A DNA stretch of 64,000 nucleotides from Bugula neritina (lineage: Eukaryota > Bryozoa > Gymnolaemata > Cheilostomatida > Bugulidae). The stretch covers positions 186,001 to 250,000 of the forward strand of contig CAXIUT010000073.1 in the NCBI GenBank assembly GCA_964035545.1, written 5' to 3'. A model generated the notes under the pieces. It was given only the letters and a program-made list of their open reading frames with translations. It ran no database searches and had not been told where the DNA came from. A program made the translations under genes and the position numbers. Position 1 is the stretch's first letter. Each line of letters begins with the position of its first letter. Shown piece after piece: positions 63,205 to 64,000 of the stretch.

Positions 63205-64000
63205 TCATCTGCAGCGCCATTTCACAGTGTTATCTTTTGCTAGAGTAATAACTAATTTTAGATGCCTTTGCAAACATATGAGAAATAAATGAGTCGTTTT
63301 ATGAAAAGAGGTGTTTGCAGCAGTTGTCCACTTTTGATTTAGACGCGTCATGGAAACTTTTGTAGTTTTAAATAATATCTCCAAACTCATCACTTGCATG
63401 TGTTTATATACTTGATAAATTTTTTCATGCAAAACTTGATGCCTGCTTCAAAGACACCAGTGCTTAATTACTGTGTTAACTGTATTGGCACGTTGCCATG
63501 AGATATTTGGTAATATTTCGCATCACAACAAACTCTTCAGAAAGTTAAGAAAATCAGTCTAGAAAGTTACTGAAATAAACCTACCAGAGAGAGTAAGCCA
63601 GATGTAACAAGTAGATCCAAAACAAGTTGATTAACAATTGAAGTTGAAATATCCATGTAGTCAACACTTTAGTCCTAATGTCAAATGCAAACGTCTGCAA
63701 CCAAACTATGTAGACTTCATGGGCTGGTTAGCTGACAGGACTCATTAAAGTTCTTAACTGTTGTGTGTATAGTGATGCCCTTCTTGAAATAGAGAGGGCT
63801 GACTGAAGACTGCTACTTTGTGAAAATTGACAATGCATATTATTATTATTCATTGTTGAGATTCACGACTGCCATAAACAATGATAAAATATTCATTGTT
63901 GGTACTACTGAGTAGAATAAAATATAATATAATATTATTCTCTGGACAGATAAACAATATCAAATGCATAATATAACATTACCATAAATCTACGGCGCTT
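63205..64000. repeat. Unit 48, partial (796 bp)
   Basis: V-B-Q-Q, cut by the window end inside the CGGCGCTT segment before the splice-like tract. Recombinant head (GAGAAATAAATGAGTCG), CATGAGATATTTGG in a Q context, private GTTATCTTTTGC and GAAATATCC, and CTTCTTGAAATAG shared with unit 38. Confidence 0.96.

Larger units (their letters stand above)
1..64000. repeat. Satellite array, 47.6 copies of a ~1,345-bp unit
   Basis: The segment opening TCATCTGCAGCGCCATTTCA recurs at 1, 1350, 2695, 4040, 5383 and so on to 63205, always in the same orientation, giving 47 full units and one partial unit. Spacing is 1,342-1,349 bp, mean about 1,345. The start point is arbitrary (chosen at the single PstI-type CTGCAG in each unit); the true repeat phase is unknown. 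Neighbouring copies differ at a small number of sites, most of them shared by several copies. No unit is interrupted by foreign DNA and neither array edge is in the window. No bacterial gene features, rRNA, tRNA box A/B pair, snRNA or histone sequence was recognised in the unit on either strand. Known biology of such arrays is homogenisation by unequal crossover and gene conversion; a centromeric or heterochromatic location is inference. The family is not one I recognise. Confidence 0.98.
55139..64000. repeat. Higher-order repeat block 3: units 42-44 = 45-47, then 48
   Basis: Blocks 55139-59171 and 59172-63204 (4,033 bp each) run V-B-Q-Q-T2-E2, V-B-Q-Q-T2-E2, V-A-P-P-T1-E2. A change found nowhere else in the window, TTATTATCTGG in place of TTATTCTCTGG, occurs in both first units (42 and 45). 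Unit 48 (63205 onward) starts a third copy: it has the GTCGTTTTATG, GATAAATTTTTTC and B-Q-Q markers but lacks GAGATATAAATG and AAGACATTTGG, so it is a recombinant or older copy. The block continues past the window end. Confidence 0.92.

Noticed and set aside
1-64000. CRISPR array or other short-repeat/spacer system
   Set aside because: The repeat is the whole 1.35-kb unit with no unique spacers between copies and no cas-like genes.
1-64000. Tandem structural RNA gene cluster (5S, tRNA, snRNA, spliced leader)
   Set aside because: No conserved 5S, U1, U2 or U6 core, tRNA box B or spliced-leader sequence seen in the unit on either strand by eye; an unfamiliar non-coding RNA is not excluded.
1-64000. 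Assembly artefact from repeated contig overlaps
   Set aside because: Private variants and gradual marker reshuffling argue for real copies, although the exact copy number and the near-identical blocks at 55139-63204 need long-read confirmation.

Overview
The whole 64 kb is one uninterrupted head-to-tail tandem array: 47 complete copies and one partial copy (48th) of an AT-rich unit of about 1,345 bp (1,342-1,349 bp), all in the same orientation. I see no unique flanking DNA, no inserted transposon and no convincing protein-coding, rRNA or tRNA gene. This is the architecture of a large eukaryotic satellite or macrosatellite (centromeric, pericentromeric or sex-chromosome-like), not of a bacterial, plasmid or viral genome. 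The species cannot be told from the sequence; an animal is my guess.

Copies fall into a few haplotypes that are reshuffled along the array. I code each as head - junction - mid1 - mid2 - tail - end. Head: V (GTTATATTTT..AATAAC), F (GTTAAATTTT..AAAATT) or X (CCAGAGTAAAAAC). Junction: A (CTTAAAACTG), B (CTTAATTACTG) or C (CTTAAATACTG). Mid1: P (GGTTATATTTAGC, TCTATAGAAAG), Q (GGTAATATTTCGC, TCTAGAAAG) or R (GGTAATATTTAGC, TCTATAGAAAG). Mid2: P (GAATTCTCC, GTGAATAC, ATGAGCTGG, CCCATC) or Q (GAAATCTCC, GTCAACAC, ATGGGCTGG, CCCTTC). Tail: T1 (GGTGTTTATTCG), T2 (GGTGTTTATACG), T3 (GGCAATTATACG with CTTCCCG) or T4 (GGCGTTTATACG). End: E1 (TTGCATATTAAAACAG), E2 (TTCATATTCAAAGAG) or E3 (TTCATATTCAAAAAG).

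Layout: units 1-9 (1-12101) are loosely ordered; units 10-15 (12102-20169) are two near-identical copies of a three-unit, 4,034-bp higher-order repeat; units 16-30 (20170-40345) are a mosaic with two- and three-unit duplications; units 31-36 (40346-48413) are a second three-unit higher-order repeat; units 37-41 (48414-55138) are mosaic again, with a long-range relation to units 27-29; units 42-48 (55139-64000) are a third three-unit higher-order repeat that runs off the window.

Each unit carries the same conserved landmarks, annotated once on unit 1: three AP-1-type TGASTCA heptamers, a canonical G-quadruplex motif on the minus strand, an AT-rich segment with a short perfect hairpin, and a strong 3' splice-site-like tract followed by a nearly invariant block. 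Short open frames of 60-110 codons recur in every unit on both strands, but their variation is mostly amino-acid changing and some copies are broken, so I do not annotate them as genes.
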